Origin: Flabesymbios commensalis
Taxonomy: Eukaryota; Annelida; Polychaeta; Terebellida; Flabelligeridae
DNA length: 64,000 bases
Direction of reading: 5' to 3'
Assembly: GCA_964017125.1 (NCBI GenBank)
Contig: OZ024908.1
Location: 78,262,844-78,326,843, forward strand
Notes under the pieces: generated by a model
Seen by the model: only the letters and a program-made list of their open reading frames with translations
Database searches by the model: none
Told to the model about the DNA's origin: nothing
Program-made: the position numbers and the translations under genes
In this document: positions 24,819 to 36,279 of the stretch, in pieces
Position numbering within the stretch: the first letter of the stretch is position 1
Layout of the letters: each line of letters opens with the position of its first letter

Positions 24819-25359
24819 AAAGCTAATTTTTTGTGTCTACATCCATGTTTTCCACACCGTAGAATTTTAATAAGTCGGTATTGAATACTCCAGACCTTCC
24901 TAATTAGCATAAATTAGCATAAATTTGCAAAATCAATCGAAAAATTGCTCAAAATTAGAAAATTTATCAATGTGCAAGGTGTGAATTGTAAAAACACCAT
25001 TCAATTATCAAGGGAAGGGGGGGGGAGTGGAGTATTTTTGAAATAAATATTTTGGGACTGAATCTTTATGAAATAAATAATTGTCTGAATGACATGTTGT
25101 AAAGAAATATCTAATGGCACTTTAAAAAAATCTCCTTGCTTCGCTCGGCAACATTAAATGTGAAGCCTCGCTTTGCTTGTCTCTTTAACCCTCTACTCAA
25201 TGCTAAGCCAAGTTTTGTATCCAATTTTGTGCTAGTGCCATTGCTTGCACTACTTCCCAAATATTAACCCAACCGTAGGATTGAATACCTCGTGGTTTTG
25301 GGCGCGCTGAAGACAACCTACAACCTTCACCGGCACAGCTCCCTGATGGTGGACACACT

Positions 25360-25512
25360 GTGTGGCACAATGTTGGATCGGGGTTGTACCGACGTTGCAG
25401 ACGGTGGGCCAACCTTAACACAGCATTGGTTTAATGTCTAGTGCTGAGTGTTTCTATCACTGGAACGACCATGCACTGAACTGATGTTGGGCCATTGTCT
25501 GCGACACTGGCA
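25360..25512. repeat. Palindromic MITE, family P, copies 3a/3b
   Basis: GTACCGACGTTGCAGACGGT and GGGCCAACCTTAACACAGCA (25388-25425) match the family core. A second partial copy, TTGGGCCATTGTCTGCGACA, begins near 25485 and is cut at about 25512 by the LINE that follows. Confidence 0.55.
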
Positions 25513-28312
25513 CAATTTTGAAAATGTTTTAGCAAAGAATAAGGAAATTGTTATCCTTGGTGACTTAAACATTAACTACATCTTAGACGAACATTTATGT
25601 GAAAATCAAGCTCACTTTAAAGAAACACTCCTTTGTTGCAAACAATTGATATTTAAACCTACTCGTGTTACACAATCATCTCAGTCAGTCATTGATCATA
25701 TATATACCACGATGCCTCACAACCACTTGGATCACGGGATACTGAAATATACTCTTAGTGATCATTACTTGATATTTACAACTCTGAAATTTAGGCGCCA
25801 AGCTTCTTCTCCAAAAATTATTCACAAAAAAAGAATACAATGGAATAAATATAAATGACTTTATTCGCGATCTAGTGGATATTGGACTATATAGTGCTGT
25901 TATTGATGCTAAATCAACATCTGATGCCTGGAGAGATTCGTCAAATGCATTTAATACAGTGGTTAACAAACATGTCAAAATTAAAGAAATTAGAGTCAAA
26001 GATAGGTCAAATCCATGGATGACCAACGAAATTTTAGCCCTTATATATAAACGTGATTATACTCACCGCATGGCTGTTCGACTTACTCTTCTGACAAAAT
26101 GAATGAATTTAAAAAACTGAGAAATTTGGTCATCTCAACAATTCGAAACTCGCAACGATCCTATTATAAGAAAACAATCACAGCCAATAAATCCTGTGAC
26201 GTTTGGAAAGCAGTAAACCTATCCCTGGGAAAAATAGAAAAAGTTCCATAACATCAGATCTGTCTGGAATGACCACTTTGCGTCCGTTGGAAATAAACTG
26301 TGTAGTAAATTTAGTGAAAATGATGAACTAATATGGAGAAATAACTCGAGTATTTATAACTTTAAATTTAAAAGCCTTTTTGAAGAAGATGTTCTAGCAT
26401 TTATAAACAAATTGCCATCTGAAACCAATGTTGATATGCTGGGCTATGATTCTTGTATTCTCAAACTTAGCAGTGAGATTATCTGTAGCAGTCTAACAAT
26501 CTTATCTAATATGTCACTTTCTAATGGAGAAATTCCAAATGAATGGAAGAAAGCTCGGGCTAGTCCAGTTTACAAAAACAAAGGCTCTAAACAAGACCCT
26601 AACAACTTTCGACCAATTTCTGTAATTGGGCATATTCCAAAATTATTTGAAAAATTAGTTGACTCCCAATTGAGAGAATATTTACAATCTCCCTCTTTCA
26701 TTACACATTCTCAGTCAGCTTTCATGAAACTCCATTCATCCCAGACGTCTTTGCATAATGTGATTGGATATGTGCTTGACAATATTAACGAAAATGAAAT
26801 CAATGGTATTTGGATGTTTGATCTTGCTAAATGTTTTGACACAATTGATCACAAATTACTTTTAAAACAATTAAGCAAATATGGCCTTAATGGCACTGAA
26901 TTACAATGGTTTACAAATTATCTCAATGAACGAACTCAAGTTGTTACCATAAATGGTAAAATGTCTAATACAAAACTTATTGACAAAGGTGTTCCACAGG
27001 GATCTATACTTGGTCCTCTGCTTGTTACTATTTTTATTAATGATTTTCCCTCATGTCTATCTAATGCCTTCTGTAATATTTTTGCTGGTGATACTATGAT
27101 AGGTGTTAGTGATAAATCTATAACGAAAATACAGCAACTACTTCAGAATGCTGTCAATGAAGCTATTAAATGCTTTGGACAAAATAAGTAAACTTTAAGC
27201 ATAAACAAGTGTAATGTATTAATTATATCTAACAAAAATATAGTAGACAGCATAGATATTTTTATAAATGGTGTTAAGTTACCCTTTGTTAAGTCTGTTA
27301 AAAATCTTGGTGTAGAAATAGATAGTAAATTATTCTGGTCTAACCATATAGATGGATTGTGTAAGAAATTGTCTTCGCAACTTTATATCTTAAGAAGGTT
27401 AAAACTAATTCTCCCAGCGCAGCGGATGATATTAATTGTGCTTACTACGGTATATTTCAAGTATTATTGATTATTGTATCCCTGTCTGGGGCTCTCCTGC
27501 ACAAAAATATTTATGTAAAATACAAAAATTACAAAATAGAGCAGCAAGACTTCTTGCACAAAACTTTGACTGGAACATTCGCGGTACAGATATTGTGAGA
27601 GGTCTAGGGTGGCAGAATGTTAAAGAAAGATATTGTTTTTTATCATGTTGTCTCACTTATAAATCTCTAAATGATCTAGCTCCTTATTACTTATCTGATC
27701 TTTTTTTCCTCCGTTTCTGAATATCATACTGTTTCAACACGTAATGCAACAAGAAATACTCTACAGCAGCCCAGGTGTAATAATTCTTTATCTAAATCAT
27801 CTTTAAGTGTGAATAAGCCTAGACTTTGGAATAAGCTACTTTTAGAAATTAGAAATAAGAAGACATTTTCTGCTTTTAAATATAACCTTAAACTATATAT
27901 GGCTAATAATCAAACCCTTACTCAATTATAGTTAGGGCTGCAATAATGATATGGCTGTACATGTCTTATCGCTTTCTCCAATTTTTGTAGGTTTTTGTTG
28001 GAGTTTCAGTGCGGGGACATTTGTGTTTTCTTTTCTTTTCACTTTGCTATAAATGTACATGTCTATACATTTGTAAACCTATTCAATTACCGCAAAGGCA
28101 TATATCATCGGATTATGATCTAAAATGTCTATTGTACCTTCTATTTTAGTTATTGTAACTATTGTACATAATATGATAATTATTGTTTAAATATGTGTTT
28201 TCACTTTTTATGCAAATACTTGTCACAAAACAGGGCACATATGCAAAATAGCCAAAGGCTAATAATGTTTTTAATCTGTATAAATATGTTTGAATAAATA
28301 AATAAATAAATA
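25513..28312 (+). mobile_element. Jockey/CR1-group LINE, 5'-truncated
   Basis: It begins within the endonuclease domain: EIVILGDLNINYI (GDxN) and LSDHYLIF (SDH), 25527-25855. The RT (26412-27191) has NNFRPISVIGHIPKLFEKLV, MFDLAKCFDTIDHKLL and KGVPQGSILGPLLVTIFIND. The catalytic box reads FAGDT instead of YADDT, losing one metal-binding Asp. The C-terminal part (27436-27720) has SSIIDYCIPVWGS, KIQKLQNRAARLL and YKSLNDLAPYYLSDLF. PRLWNKLLLEIRNKKTFSAF follows near 27820-27880. The 3' end is (AATAAATA)n at about 28292-28312. Frame breaks occur after the endonuclease and after the RT. It entered a P-family palindromic repeat within element A. Confidence 0.92.
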
Positions 28313-28475
28313 AACAACATTGAGCTGACATTGCGTCAGTGTATCGTGTGTACATGGCGCATTGTTGTCACGCTGCACCTATAGCCAGCAAAATGCACTG
28401 CTAAGTGGATGTTGGCCAGCGCTGCAGATTGTGGTCTAGCATTGACCTGGCATTGGGTTTGTATCGTGCTGACTT
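28313..28475. repeat. Palindromic MITE, family P, copy 4 and right half of copy 3b
   Basis: ACATTGAGCTGACATTGCGT and CAGTGTATCGTGTGT directly after the LINE tail look like the other half of the copy broken at 25512. GATGTTGGCCAGCGCTGCAG with GTCTAGCATTGACCTGGCAT (28408-28460) is another diverged core. Confidence 0.5.
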
Positions 28476-28479
28476 GTAG

Positions 28480-29558
28480 TGAACGGAAACATTATCTGAA
28501 AATCGTGATGAAAATTGAATAAAAACCAAATAACGGTACAAAAACAACCCCTAAGACGCTATTACATACGTTGCAACCCAGGCTAATAGTCAAAGCTGTG
28601 TGCGAGGTATATATAGTGGGTGCCGTGACGAAAATATAAGTCCAGGGTGCACGTTCAACGAAGGACGAAACCTAAAAACACGTGTTCTATTAAGTATAGA
28701 TTAGCATAATTTATTAAAAAGACACATTTTAAGCACCTTTTATATTTGATACAAATTCACTTAGAAGCAAATTAATTGTAATTGCACGGTAGTTCAAAAC
28801 ATTACACTCTATCCTTATAAATTAATTAATTCACCGAGGACCTGAACCAGATAATTTAATCAAATTCACTTTGGGGCCTTTAACAATGACATTTTAAATT
28901 CTGATATACTAAATAAGCCATAGCATGATCTGAATTGCTTACGTGTGTAATTTTAATTCGGGGGTGTTTCTAGACATGCTCCTATTCAAATAAAAATAGT
29001 AAAAACATGTCTATGGTATAAGCTTCTACACTGGAAATTAAAAAGGCTAAAAAACCTAATAATCCCACAACACATGTAGTTCACGTTACAGGGCACAGCG
29101 TAATGGACTGTTTTCAGAGGATAATCTGAGTACTATAATAAAACCATATAAATTACAGCTTGACACCCTCACATCAATAGGCCCCTATTTTGGAAATATC
29201 GAAGACACATTTATTTGCCTCGTGTTTTCCAACCTAGTAGGCCTATTAGTAAATCAGACACTAGGCTGCTTATCAAATGACGACTTCTGACTGACAATGG
29301 AGAATATTTTGTTTGTGGAAAGGTTTTGAGGTGCCTATGAGAGATATCAGACCAGAAATTGGGTAGGAATTTAAATATGACCAATTGCCTTTAATTAAGT
29401 CATAAAAAACTAAAATTCCCATGTCTACCCTCACATTTTTGTCACATCAGATGCCCCTGTTCTATACGAATATGGAAAGACAATTTGGGGATATTTCATG
29501 CACACGAAAACCCCACCAGCCTATGGATCAGTTCTGGTATTGCTTTATAGATGCTTCC
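28480..29558. other. Interior of element A, no coding region recognised
   Basis: A+T-rich. Short related passages near 29155-29200 and 29425-29470 (CACATCA..GGCCCCT / CACATCAGATGCCCCT) hint at a further decayed repeat. Confidence 0.35.
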
Positions 29559-30765
29559 GAAAACATGGGTATAGACACAAAAAAAAAAATGCAACTTAAT
29601 TATTTTTGACGTTTTAGCTATTTTACTTTTTCCTCATTAAATATGCAAATTTTGCTATGCTAATTGGTATATGATTAAAATGGTTGCTGCTTAGAATTTG
29701 ATAAATAAACTACAGACAAATAAAGAGGCGTAGAAAATATAGGTTTACACGCAAAAATCAACTTCTCAAGTAAACTGATGCAAAAGCTATGGCAATTTTT
29801 TTTACATTTTTTTATGAATTATGCAAATTTATGCTAATTAGGACGATTTGAGGTATTCAATATCAACCTAATCTAATTCTACGGGGTTGGAAACATGGGT
29901 ATAGACACAAAAATTACCTATCTAGCCTAATTATTTTTGAAGCGATTTTACTTTCTCCTCATTAATTATACAAATTATGCTGATTAGCATATGACCAAAA
30001 TGGTTGCCAGGTGGCTGCTGCTCAAACTTTGATAAATATACTGCAAACGAATAAAGAGGGTTAGAAAATGCAGCTTCAGACGCAAAAATCAACTTCTCAA
30101 GTAAATTGATTCAAAGCTATGTATTTTTTTAAATTGTTTGAATCAATAATGCAAATTTATACTAATTAGGAAGCTGTGAGGGATTCAATATTAACTTAAT
30201 CGAATTCTGCGGTGTGGAAAACATGGGTGTAGACACAAATATTAACTTTCTAAGTTAATTATTTAAAAAGTTATAGTGACTTTAGTCCATTTTACTTTTA
30301 TCTCATTAATTATGCAAATTATGCTAAGTATGCTAATTAGCATATGTTTAACATTGCTGCTTGGTGCTTGCTGCTCAGAACTTGCTAAAGATACTTCAAT
30401 CAAATAAAGAGGGGAAGAAAATATAAGTTCAGACGCAAAAATCAGCTTGTCAAGTAAACTGATTCAAAAGCTATGTCATTTTTTTTAATATTTGAATTAA
30501 TTAGGCAAATTTATGCTAATTAGGTGATTTTGAGGAATTCAATATCAACTTAATCGAATTCCACGGGGTCGAAAACATAGGTGTAGACACAAAAAATAAC
30601 TTTCTAGCTTGATTATTTTTGAAGTTATTGCGATTTTACGTTTTTCTCGATAGTTATGCAAATTAGGCAAATAATGCTAATTAGCATATGATTAAAATGG
30701 TTGCCAGGTGGTTGCTGCTCAGAATTGATGCACCAGGGTCTTCTGAACCATAAAAACCCGAAATA
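29559..30765 (+). repeat. Right arm of element A: ~330-350-bp tandem units
   Basis: The phrase ACATGGGTATAGACACAAA or a close variant occurs near 29563, 29892, 30219 and 30573. Between them, each unit repeats a T-rich stretch, GCAAATTATGCTAATTAGCA-type words, TGGTTGCCAGGTGGTTGCTG, CAAATAAAGAGG and CGCAAAAATCAACTTCTCAA. The same units lie inverted in the left arm at 23990-24960. Confidence 0.85.
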
Positions 30766-30769
30766 CCTC

Positions 30770-31165
30770 TGTTAACAATTTATTCCAAGTTGAGCTAATT
30801 TTGAGGCTAGATTTCCTAGACTATATTGTTGGATAACAATATAGCCACCATTTTCCTGCTTTGCCCCTGTCTTGTACTTCTGCACTCCAATGATTTCTCT
30901 AATAAACGGATGACATGATAGCTGATGTCTTGTGTCGATCCCCCTCCACGTCGCCAATATAGATCCCTGCGTCATTAAAACGTGATGCGTGGCGCATAAT
31001 GGGATCCGCGGGATAGAAGAGAAATATTATACCTGACGCGACAAAACGCCACTTGTTAAACTTCTACAGAAGGTGATTCAAATCACTTCATTTTCTTCTA
31101 AGCCTGTGGTCAGAGCATGTGGTGCATCTGATTATATGTGGTGCATCTTATTAGCAAAGAATCCT
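30770..31165. other. No recognised gene
   Basis: A 67-codon minus-strand frame (30975-30772) lies just outside element A and shows no motif. Confidence 0.35.
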
Positions 31166-31169
31166 TCTG

Positions 31170-31415
31170 TTAACCCTTTAACCGGCGGTGCCGAATATAT
31201 TCGGGTTTTAATTTTTTTATTAGCACATTAAGTACCACCTTTTAAACATGTTAAAGATAAAATGTGATATCAATCAACAAGATTTGAAAACAGTTGACCT
31301 CCTTTTTGTCAAAGCAGAATATTTTTCACCCACTTGAAGTTGTTAATCGCGTCAGCGAGACAAAACTTTAAGTTGGTGAAAAATCAAATTGAATAATTTG
31401 GCGGCTAACGGGTTA
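31170..31415. mobile_element. TTAA-flanked MITE (piggyBac-like ends), copy 2
   Basis: TTAA at 31170-31173 and 31412-31415. The left end CCCTTTAACCGGCGGTGCCG and the inverse of the right end, CCCGTTAGCCGCCAAATTAT, are related. It holds ACTTGAAGTTGTTAATCGCG. A similar hairpin-like passage occurs at 60885-60935. Confidence 0.55.
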
Positions 31416-31419
31416 AAGC

Positions 31420-32275
31420 TTATCAGTGAAAATGTAAAAGTTAAACCACAAATTATCAAGCTATAGTCGTCCAAGTCATCCATCCACACCCTAGAAATGG
31501 GTATACATCGCTTCTCATGCTGGCTCCGCCTATCCCAAGTTACAAGGTGTCTATCCCCTTGAAAGTTACAGCTAAAGTTTTCATACCTAAGATCCTTTTT
31601 TGAACTATTTGGCGAGATAACCACGGAGATGCTGGTGTGAAATATCGGTATGTTACCACAAGGAGTTATTCTGGTATATTGTAGAATGAAGGCTATCTTG
31701 GATCGCATTCTATTAGTAACGCAATTATATTATAAATTATTATGGTAGAAATTGTGTGCTTTAATTATCAAATTCACAATAGATTACCTCATATGCTAAA
31801 CTATTATGTTAGAATTGAAATAACAGTAATAAAAAATAGTTCATAGTGAAAGATACAATAGTTTGGTACGTATTTCTGCCCTTCAAATCATATATTATAT
31901 ATTATATATTCTTATTTCTTTTTCTTATATTTATTCTTATTTCGAAAATAATGCATCTCTTAAATTGTGTCTGCCCCGATAATAAAATCATAATGTATCA
32001 ATCCCAAATGTTTAAAAATATTCTCAGATAAATAAATTTGGACTGCTATCAAGAATATTCAGCATAAATAAAAAACACGGATATGGATTTGTGGATAAAA
32101 CATACGTCGAATATAGACAAAAAAAACAAGAAAGTAATTTTTAAAACTAAAATAACCCATATCGCATTGATTGCACATATCTACGCGGTAAACCACAATT
32201 ATTTTCATTAGCGGAGAAATGTAGGCCATCTGCACTTTCTCATTGAAATATAAGTCAAATTGTCTAAGAGACACA
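31420..32275. other. No recognised gene
   Basis: Very A+T-rich, with ATATTATATATTATAT words near 31890-31910. Confidence 0.4.
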
Positions 32276-32280
32276 CTAAA

Positions 32281-33565
32281 TTATTATTATTATTATTATC
32301 ATTAATAGTGTACTTATAAAGCGCATTATTATATACATTTCTATGCGCTGACAATTATGAAATTTATATCATATAAATGTTGGGAAAAAGTTCATGATCC
32401 GAAATGAATATTGAAAAGGTGAGTTTTGAGTTTTCTTTTGAAAGTTGTTTGTGACTGGGTTTCCCTGAGTGAAAGAGAGAGATCATTCCATAGCCGAGGG
32501 CCACAAACGCTGGAAGCATTGTCACCAGCTGCAAGACACCGGTGAGTAGATGGTTCTGATAGAAGCATACCATCAGTGACAGACCGAAGAGCTCTCGGAG
32601 GTGCATAGTGAGTGACTAGTTCTTGTAGATATGATTGGCACGTGTCACAGTGCATGGCCGAATGGACAATGGAGATAACATTGAAAATGATACGCGATTT
32701 GACTGGCAGCCAATGCAGGTCTTTCAGGACAGGTGCGATGTGGTCGTATTTCTTTGATTTCCTTACTAGACTGGCAGCATTGTTGTGTGCAAGCTGTAGT
32801 TTCTTCAGAAGATCTGTAACACCATACAAGGCTGAGTTGGCATAGTCCAGGCTTAATATTACAAGTGCCATCACCACCTTCACGAGTGTGGTATCATCGA
32901 GGTGGTGCCTTGTTCTGCTAATGTGCCTCATATGCATGTACATGCTGCGGATAATGTTTCCCACGTGAGTGGAGAGGGACATTTCTGCATCAAGGGTCAC
33001 ACCCAGGTCACGTACTGTCTGACTAGGAAATACTGGTGTGCTTCCAACTCGCAGGCAGGGGCTCAGGGCAGCGAATTTGGCCTTGTAATGACGAGGGACT
33101 ATGATTTGAAACTCAGACTTTCCATCATTAAACATCAGTCTGTTACGCACCATCCACGCACGAATCTCCTTGGTGCATTCTTCCAGGACCAGTAGAGCTT
33201 TCAGGAAAGACGACACATCCTGGAGGTCAGATTCCACATATAGCTGAGTGTCATCAGCGTAGATGTGAAATTTTAGTCCGTGCCGACTATAATTCTGCCG
33301 TGAATAATTGTGGCCCTAAGACAGAGCCCTGAGGGACTCCCACAGAAAGTCTGATAGGGTCGGAGCTTGATTCGTTTACCACAACATGTTGGGTACGTCC
33401 GCTGAGATACGATTCGAACCACTCATGGACACGGCCAGACACGCCCAGGTAGGTTGTCATACGTCTGAGCAGGATGGAGTGGTCAACCGTGTCAAAGGCA
33501 GCTGACAGATCAAGCAAAACCAGAAGCACACCTTTCCTGTTGCCAAGAACATGGTCGATGTCGTT
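32281..33565 (-). mobile_element. CR1/L2-type LINE, second copy, 5'-truncated in the RT
   Basis: On the minus strand it starts inside the RT at NDIDHVLGNRKG. DLSAAFDTVDHSILLRRM and [15 protein letters not shown] follow (33529-33287). After a break, the FHIYADDTQLYVESDL box is intact (about 33270-33220). The C-terminal part (33237-32392) has LSLDYANSALYG, KLQLAHNNAASLV, LHWLPVKSRIIFNV and TFKRKLKTHLF. The 3' end carries GCGCATAG/GCGCTTTATAAGTACA and a (TAA)n tail at 32281-32300. It is better preserved than the copy at 8.5-10.5 kb and from a different subfamily by sequence and tail. Confidence 0.92.
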
Positions 33566-33569
33566 TAAA

Positions 33570-34725
33570 TAAACAAATGTATAGCCCTGAAATTACCTAG
33601 AACTTATAAATTACACATCACTATGTGGTGACCAATGGAAATTTCCCGGTTTATTACATTTAACAGCAATTTGAATATTAAGCTTAAAACCCCTTCAAAC
33701 ACTAACATTTTGTCTGAAAACGTTATTACTAACTTCTACTAAAAAACTGCGATTTATATTCAGTATGGTCATATAGAGTTGGCCATTAAAGAGGTAAAAA
33801 TGGCCAATTAAAAATGTAAAGTTATTTAATTTAATTCAATTCAGCGTATACCATATAGTGAGCTATATAAACATTATATGCAATTAACTTTTTCAAATAG
33901 TGTTATATATGATTAAATAATTCAATACACACAGTTTACAACATGTTAAAAAGTTTGAGCGTTAGTTCACGTTACTTATTGAAGTGTTGTATCATCTGCA
34001 ATGCACTAAGGCAAAATTTCGTTGCAGAAACCACCTTGCAATATGATATGGATGTCGGAGTGTCATCCATCGCAATTTACGATTTTGTGCGCTATGTGAC
34101 GAATTGGGTGACGAGTTATACAGACTAGAATATATTATTTTAGATCGGGCAATCCCGTCTAAGCTGCCAATACGATCAAATAGATGAGATTCCAGCGACC
34201 TTGTCTGTCAATCGCCCATTAATGTAACCGAGATGGCAGATATGTCCCGACAAAAATGGAGTCAAGGCTAAACTAGAATCAATTGATTACTTCAGAAGTC
34301 CAGAAATTGTTAGAAAGTTAGATAGCAAATCATTCTGAGATGGGCGGACAATATCGATTAGTAGACATACAACTCTATTTTCTGTGAAATGACATACACT
34401 ACATCATGCACAACCGAGCACATTGATAAATTATAAATGTTAACGAGAATACATAAAGAGTTCATAGAAAGGTACAGCAATATTAAATTTAATATAATTA
34501 AAACACATATAGGCATAAACATTTGACTATTTGTGATGTACAGATAACGTAAACAGATTTTCTTCAATAGCAGTTTTTTTACTTTGAAAATGGTCCTTTA
34601 AATTTGAAAACAAAAACATAATCAGGTGATTTTAAAAAAATATATATTGTATTCGTCTTACATTTATCAGTGTTTATGGATAAATGACGATCCTCTTAAT
34701 TCTGTATTTGCAAAAGTCCATCCAT
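33570..34725. other. No recognised gene
   Basis: A+T-rich, with frames under 70 codons. Confidence 0.4.
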
Positions 34726-34727
34726 GG

Positions 34728-34995
34728 GAGGGCGGGGCCTTGTTATAGTGGTTAAGCACAAAAATATCCCCAAAGAAACATAATTACCCCATCTCACTCG
34801 TATAAAAAGATTCTGTATTTTGGGAGCCCTTGTAACCAAGAGGTAGCGTAATCGATATCAGATCACCAGTCTGGCGGTCTGATATCGATTACGCTACCTC
34901 TGGTAGAGCCCGAATTCTGGAGAACAGTGTCATCTCATTCATTTCACAATCCCCAGGAGATTATTTTGGCCCATTTCAGCATATGCTTGCCTAAA
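34728..34995 (+). mobile_element. tRNA-derived SINE T, copy with internal inversion
   Basis: The left unit GTTATAGTGGTTAAGCAC resembles a tRNA A-box. CCCCATCTCACTCGTA is the linker, and GGGAGCCCTTGTAACCAAGA then AGGTAGCG is the second tRNA-like head. The body CTGGAGAACAGTGTCATCTC, CCCAGGAGATTATTTTGGCC follows. The second head contains a 24-bp perfect hairpin (34839-34901) not found in the other copies. Confidence 0.75.
34839..34901. repeat. Perfect 24-bp inverted repeat inside the SINE
   Basis: AGAGGTAGCGTAATCGATAT plus CAGA (34839-34862) is followed by a 15-base loop and its exact complement (34878-34901). Ordinary copies have only the left arm. The identity of the arms points to a recent event. 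Confidence 0.95.
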
Positions 34996-36279
34996 TCCTT
35001 AGTTATTAAGTTATTTATTCATTTATTCGCTCCTCGCTCGCTCGTTTGTTGGTTCACCTCATTGATTCATAAATTAATTCATTCACAGATTCACTAATTT
35101 TGTTAATAGCAGCGAAAATGTTATTATTGGGAGGAAATATGAAATACATGACTGCTCACAATAGTGCAAGAGCATTAGGGTTGAACCTGGGATAAAATTG
35201 CAGAAAGCTGATTTTTTCAGGAATGATACATGGACATCTCCCCAGACGAATTCCGAAGAGGCCCCAAAAATCCCCCTTGTGCATTTTTTTTAATTCAAGA
35301 TGGCCGCCACCATGTAACGCCATTTTCGAAAAAACAGGGGTATACCATAATTCCTCACTTTTGCAGTTAGAAAAAAATATTTAGGTGTCTCTACTCATGT
35401 TTGAGGACACAAAGAGTTCATCCAGATGATCAGAAATGATATCAGTACTTTTCTCAATACCAATAATCCAAGATGGCCGCCATATTGATATACTGAGTAT
35501 GTTGAGCGATCTCTTGAAAAAACAAAAATATGAGGTAACTATCTCGTTGTTGTATTTTTTGTCTAAACCCATGGAGTCTAGCACAAGATGGCGACCATTA
35601 ATTCAAGCGCCCCCCCCCCTCAGGAAATCACTGACATGCCATAATCATAATGTTGTTGAAACTTTTTTTCAGAGCCATGGAATCTAGAATATATTTCCAT
35701 CATCATTTTTTTAATAGAATGTGCTTTTCAACACAAAATCCAACATGGCTGCCATATTGGTAAGCTCTTTCGGTGCAGGTGCCACGATTAAGCTATGTCC
35801 AACTGCTTTTTCATATGGGACTATAAATATAGATTTATCAAATTTACAAAATATTATATGTCAGAAATCATTGATTAAAAATTCTAATCCTTTTAAATAT
35901 AAGGGTATTTTTCATTCATTTGAAGCTTGAGATAGCGTAAGAAATTCCAGTTTCAAACCCAGCGACTAATTCCAATGTAGGTATTTTATATAGTAGGCCT
36001 ATATAAAAAAAAATCGATTTTGGTTAAGTATTAGTTGTGATTATTATATTAATTTTGTGTGAATGTACATAATAACAGAGCTAAGTACAATATTACACAA
36101 GCTTGAACACGTGTCCTACGAGACTGTTGGTTATTTACATGTATTTACATGTACTACTAAATAATAAAATTGGCCATCTATAGGCCTACGTAATTTGGTC
36201 AATTTCCTGAAAATGGTAATAAATACCTTGGATTATAGATTAGAATATTCAGATATTTTATTTAAAAATTAGTGTATTA

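Larger units (their letters stand above)
23990..30765. mobile_element. Element A: long inverted-repeat element with nested insertions
   Basis: The outer ends are inverse copies: TTGGTGTTTATGACTCAGAG at the left, and the reverse complement of 30722-30765 reads GGGTTTTTATGGTTCAGAAG. Both continue into CTGAGCAGCAACCAC and TGGCAACCATTTTAATCATA. The left arm runs to about 24960 (with a 5S-derived SINE inserted). The right arm, 29559-30765, has about 3.5 tandem units of 327-352 bp. Words typical of the arms are GGTGTAGACACAAA, CATAAATTAGCATAAA and their inverses. Between the arms lie palindromic P repeats and a LINE. No transposase-like frame is visible. Confidence 0.7.
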
